Shown: positions 7,223 to 8,220 of the stretch, one piece after another
Numbering within the stretch: the first letter of the stretch is position 1
Layout: each line of letters starts with the position of its first letter
Position numbers and translations under genes: made by a program
Notes under the pieces: generated by a model
Seen by the model: only the letters and a program-made list of their open reading frames with translations
What the model was told of the DNA's origin: nothing
The model's database searches: none
Source: Opitutaceae bacterium
GTDB lineage: Bacteria > Verrucomicrobiota > Verrucomicrobiia > Opitutales > Opitutaceae
Assembly (NCBI GenBank): GCA_009919985.1
Contig: RGAX01000120.1
Coordinates: forward strand, 1 to 8,220
Direction: 5' to 3'
DNA length: 8,220 nucleotides

Positions 7223-7234
7223 CGCAAATTTGCG
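7223..7234. promoter_or_regulatory. CGCAAATTTGCG perfect palindrome, copy 2
   Basis: A perfect 12-base palindrome roughly midway between the two divergent genes (158 bases from the beta-helix ATG). Its half atttgcg recurs at 7037-7043 and 7344-7350. It is a candidate operator for the regulator of one or both genes. Confidence 0.4.
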
Positions 7235-7307
7235 GAACCCGAGCTAAACAAACTGCCTATTCACTTTCCCCTTCTTCTGAAAAAATTAGCCCATCCGGTT
7301 CAGCGTT

Positions 7308-7361
7308 AAATCCTTTTCCGCCGATTTTCGGTGAGCCTAAAGGATTTGCGCGGACCGAAAA
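7308..7361 (+). promoter_or_regulatory. Interleaved inverted repeats with H-type pseudoknot topology before the beta-helix gene
   Basis: Two perfect inverted repeats are interlaced in the order A, B, A', B': A aaatccttt (7308-7316) with A' aaaggattt (7339-7347), and B ttttcggt (7325-7332) with B' accgaaaa (7354-7361). Connecting segments are 8, 6 and 6 bases. As RNA this is the arrangement of an H-type pseudoknot with 9-bp and 8-bp stems, although a 6-base loop across a 9-bp stem is tight. It ends 30 bases before the ATG at 7392, which has no Shine-Dalgarno. It might be a structured regulatory leader, or two overlapping protein-binding dyads in DNA. I do not recognise a known riboswitch class. 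Confidence 0.4.
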
Positions 7362-7391
7362 CGACTGCACGATTAAAATATTCAACCTAAG

Positions 7392-8220
7392 ATGAAAACG
7401 GAAAGACGATCTTTTTTAAAATGGCTAGGGTTACTAGCCGGAGGAACATTTTTTGCGCGACGGAGCTCTCCCCTGCTTAACGCCCAACCCAATGGGGCCC
7501 AGAGAGGAAAGACTTATTTCATCGATCCCTTACTTGGCAGTGATACCAACAGCGGTTTAACCCAAGTAGAGCCTTTTAAAACTTATAGCACCCGAGAATT
7601 TATTGGAGGCGACCACGTCTTGTTCAAGCGAGGCAGTATCATACGCGACAACTTACACACGCGTGACGGAGAAAAAGATTACCCCATAACGTACGGCGCC
7701 TATGGTGAAGGAGAAAAACCTGTTTTTATGGGATCAGTCGCGATCGGCGATCCCAGAAAATGGATCGAAGTGCGGCCGTCTATTTGGCAATATCAAGGCG
7801 AGTTCGCAACGAAAGTATGCAATCTGGTATTCAACGGAGGCGAGCGCTGCGGAAACCTTCGGTGGGCCGCTAACGCGCTGAAAGAACCTGGGGAGTGGCA
7901 CTACACGGGCAACGCCTCGGGCGATCAAGGCGGGGGTCAAGCTCCGCCCCAGAGTGTCCTTTTACTTTATGCATCCACTAATCCAGGAATTTTCTACCAG
8001 AGCATCGAGTGCGTGCTCTGGGGCGAGCGTAGGCTGGTTAAAGGAAAAGCATATATCGTTTTAGAGAACCTCAGCTTTCGAAATTCCGGAGTGCATGGCT
8101 ATCAACAGGGGCGGGCCCATGATCTGGTGATACGGGCGTGTGATTTCAGTTTCATCGGCGGGGCCGTCTGGGACAACGAACGGCGTATTCGTTTTGGTAA
8201 CGCCATCGAACTATGGGACG
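7392..8220 (+). CDS. Tat-exported right-handed beta-helix protein (putative polysaccharide lyase), 3' truncated by window end
   Basis: The first 276 residues of a gene that runs past the window. The ATG is followed by a twin-arginine signal, ERRSFLKWLGLLAGG (residues 4-18), matching the SRRxFLK-type Tat consensus, so the protein is probably folded and loaded with cofactor or metal before export. Mature residues ~40-115 (TYFIDPLLGSDTNSG, PFKTYST, GDHVLFKRGS, PITYGAYGEGEKPVF) are the typical entry of right-handed parallel beta-helix proteins and polysaccharide lyases, and residues ~215-276 (AYIVLENLSFRNSG, HDLVIRACDFSFIGG) are beta-helix coils. A pectate- or other lyase-like or glycosidase role is inferred; catalytic residues are beyond the window or not recognisable. 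The start of the gene is noticeably AT-richer (TTA, AGA, ATA codons; about 42-47% GC in two sampled lines) than the genes to the left, though later lines reach 67%. It is divergent from the glycosidase gene. Confidence 0.85.
   Translation, partial: MKTERRSFLKWLGLLAGGTFFARRSSPLLNAQPNGAQRGKTYFIDPLLGSDTNSGLTQVEPFKTYSTREFIGGDHVLFKRGSIIRDNLHTRDGEKDYPITYGAYGEGEKPVFMGSVAIGDPRKWIEVRPSIWQYQGEFATKVCNLVFNGGERCGNLRWAANALKEPGEWHYTGNASGDQGGGQAPPQSVLLLYASTNPGIFYQSIECVLWGERRLVKGKAYIVLENLSFRNSGVHGYQQGRAHDLVIRACDFSFIGGAVWDNERRIRFGNAIELWD

Larger units (their letters stand above)
6903..7391. other. Divergent intergenic region rich in inverted repeats
   Basis: It separates the start codons of the glycosidase (leftward) and the beta-helix protein (rightward), so it must hold both promoters and leaders. 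I see no open reading frame worth calling and no true tRNA. It holds a nested hairpin (6953-6984), an 8-base inverted repeat with a 44-base spacer (7010-7069), two related CGCAA/TTTGCG dyads (7026-7043 and 7223-7234) and an interleaved repeat pair (7308-7361). No strong -35/-10 pair is evident on either strand; TTAAAT at 7306-7311 is a possible -10 for the rightward gene, without a good -35. Confidence 0.6.

Noticed and set aside
7734..7940. Minus-strand 68-codon open frame inside the beta-helix gene
   Set aside because: Antisense shadow of a well-supported beta-helix coding sequence.
1..8220. CRISPR array, insertion sequence or transposase, rRNA
   Set aside because: No regularly spaced direct repeats, no transposase-like protein or terminal repeats, and no rRNA-like sequence were seen.

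Overview
The window looks like a carbohydrate-degradation locus from a member of the Verrucomicrobiota, probably close to Opitutales. This rests on the gene set (a secreted GH140/DUF4038-type glycosidase, a ThuA-like protein, a ferritin-like protein, a heparinase-type toroid protein and a Tat-exported beta-helix protein), mixed GC content, and the lack of clear Shine-Dalgarno sequences before the start codons. No marker gene is present, so the assignment is an inference. The first ~585 bases are different: a very GC-rich (about 70% in a sampled line) 3' part of a Bug/TctC-type periplasmic solute-binding protein, a family expanded in Burkholderiales.

Layout. 3-566 (+): end of the Bug/TctC protein, followed at once by a GC-rich hairpin. 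553-4436 (-): three genes that look like one operon, transcribed right to left: ThuA-like protein (3654-4436), di-iron ferritin-like protein of unknown function (2194-3594) and secreted heparinase II/III-like alpha/alpha-toroid protein (553-2145). The last gene appears to lack its usual C-terminal end exactly where the Bug-like sequence begins, so bases ~585-606 may be a recombination point or a chimeric assembly join. 4437-4676: intergenic region with a compact palindromic site upstream of the ThuA operon. 4677-6902 (-): a large secreted glycoside hydrolase (DUF5060 + GH140-like barrel + a galactose-binding-like insert + a C-terminal collagen-binding-like beta domain). 6903-7391: a 489-bp divergent intergenic region rich in inverted repeats, including an interleaved pair with pseudoknot topology before the next gene. 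7392-8220 (+): start of a Tat-exported right-handed beta-helix protein (polysaccharide-lyase-like), cut by the window end.

Together the genes suggest outside-cytoplasm breakdown of an acidic or branched plant or algal polysaccharide: a glycosidase for side chains, a toroid lyase-like and a beta-helix enzyme for the backbone, and cytoplasmic ThuA-like and ferritin-like proteins for an unknown later step. The most interesting points are the unexplained di-iron protein in the operon, the interleaved inverted repeats upstream of the beta-helix gene, and the apparent breakpoint near base 590.
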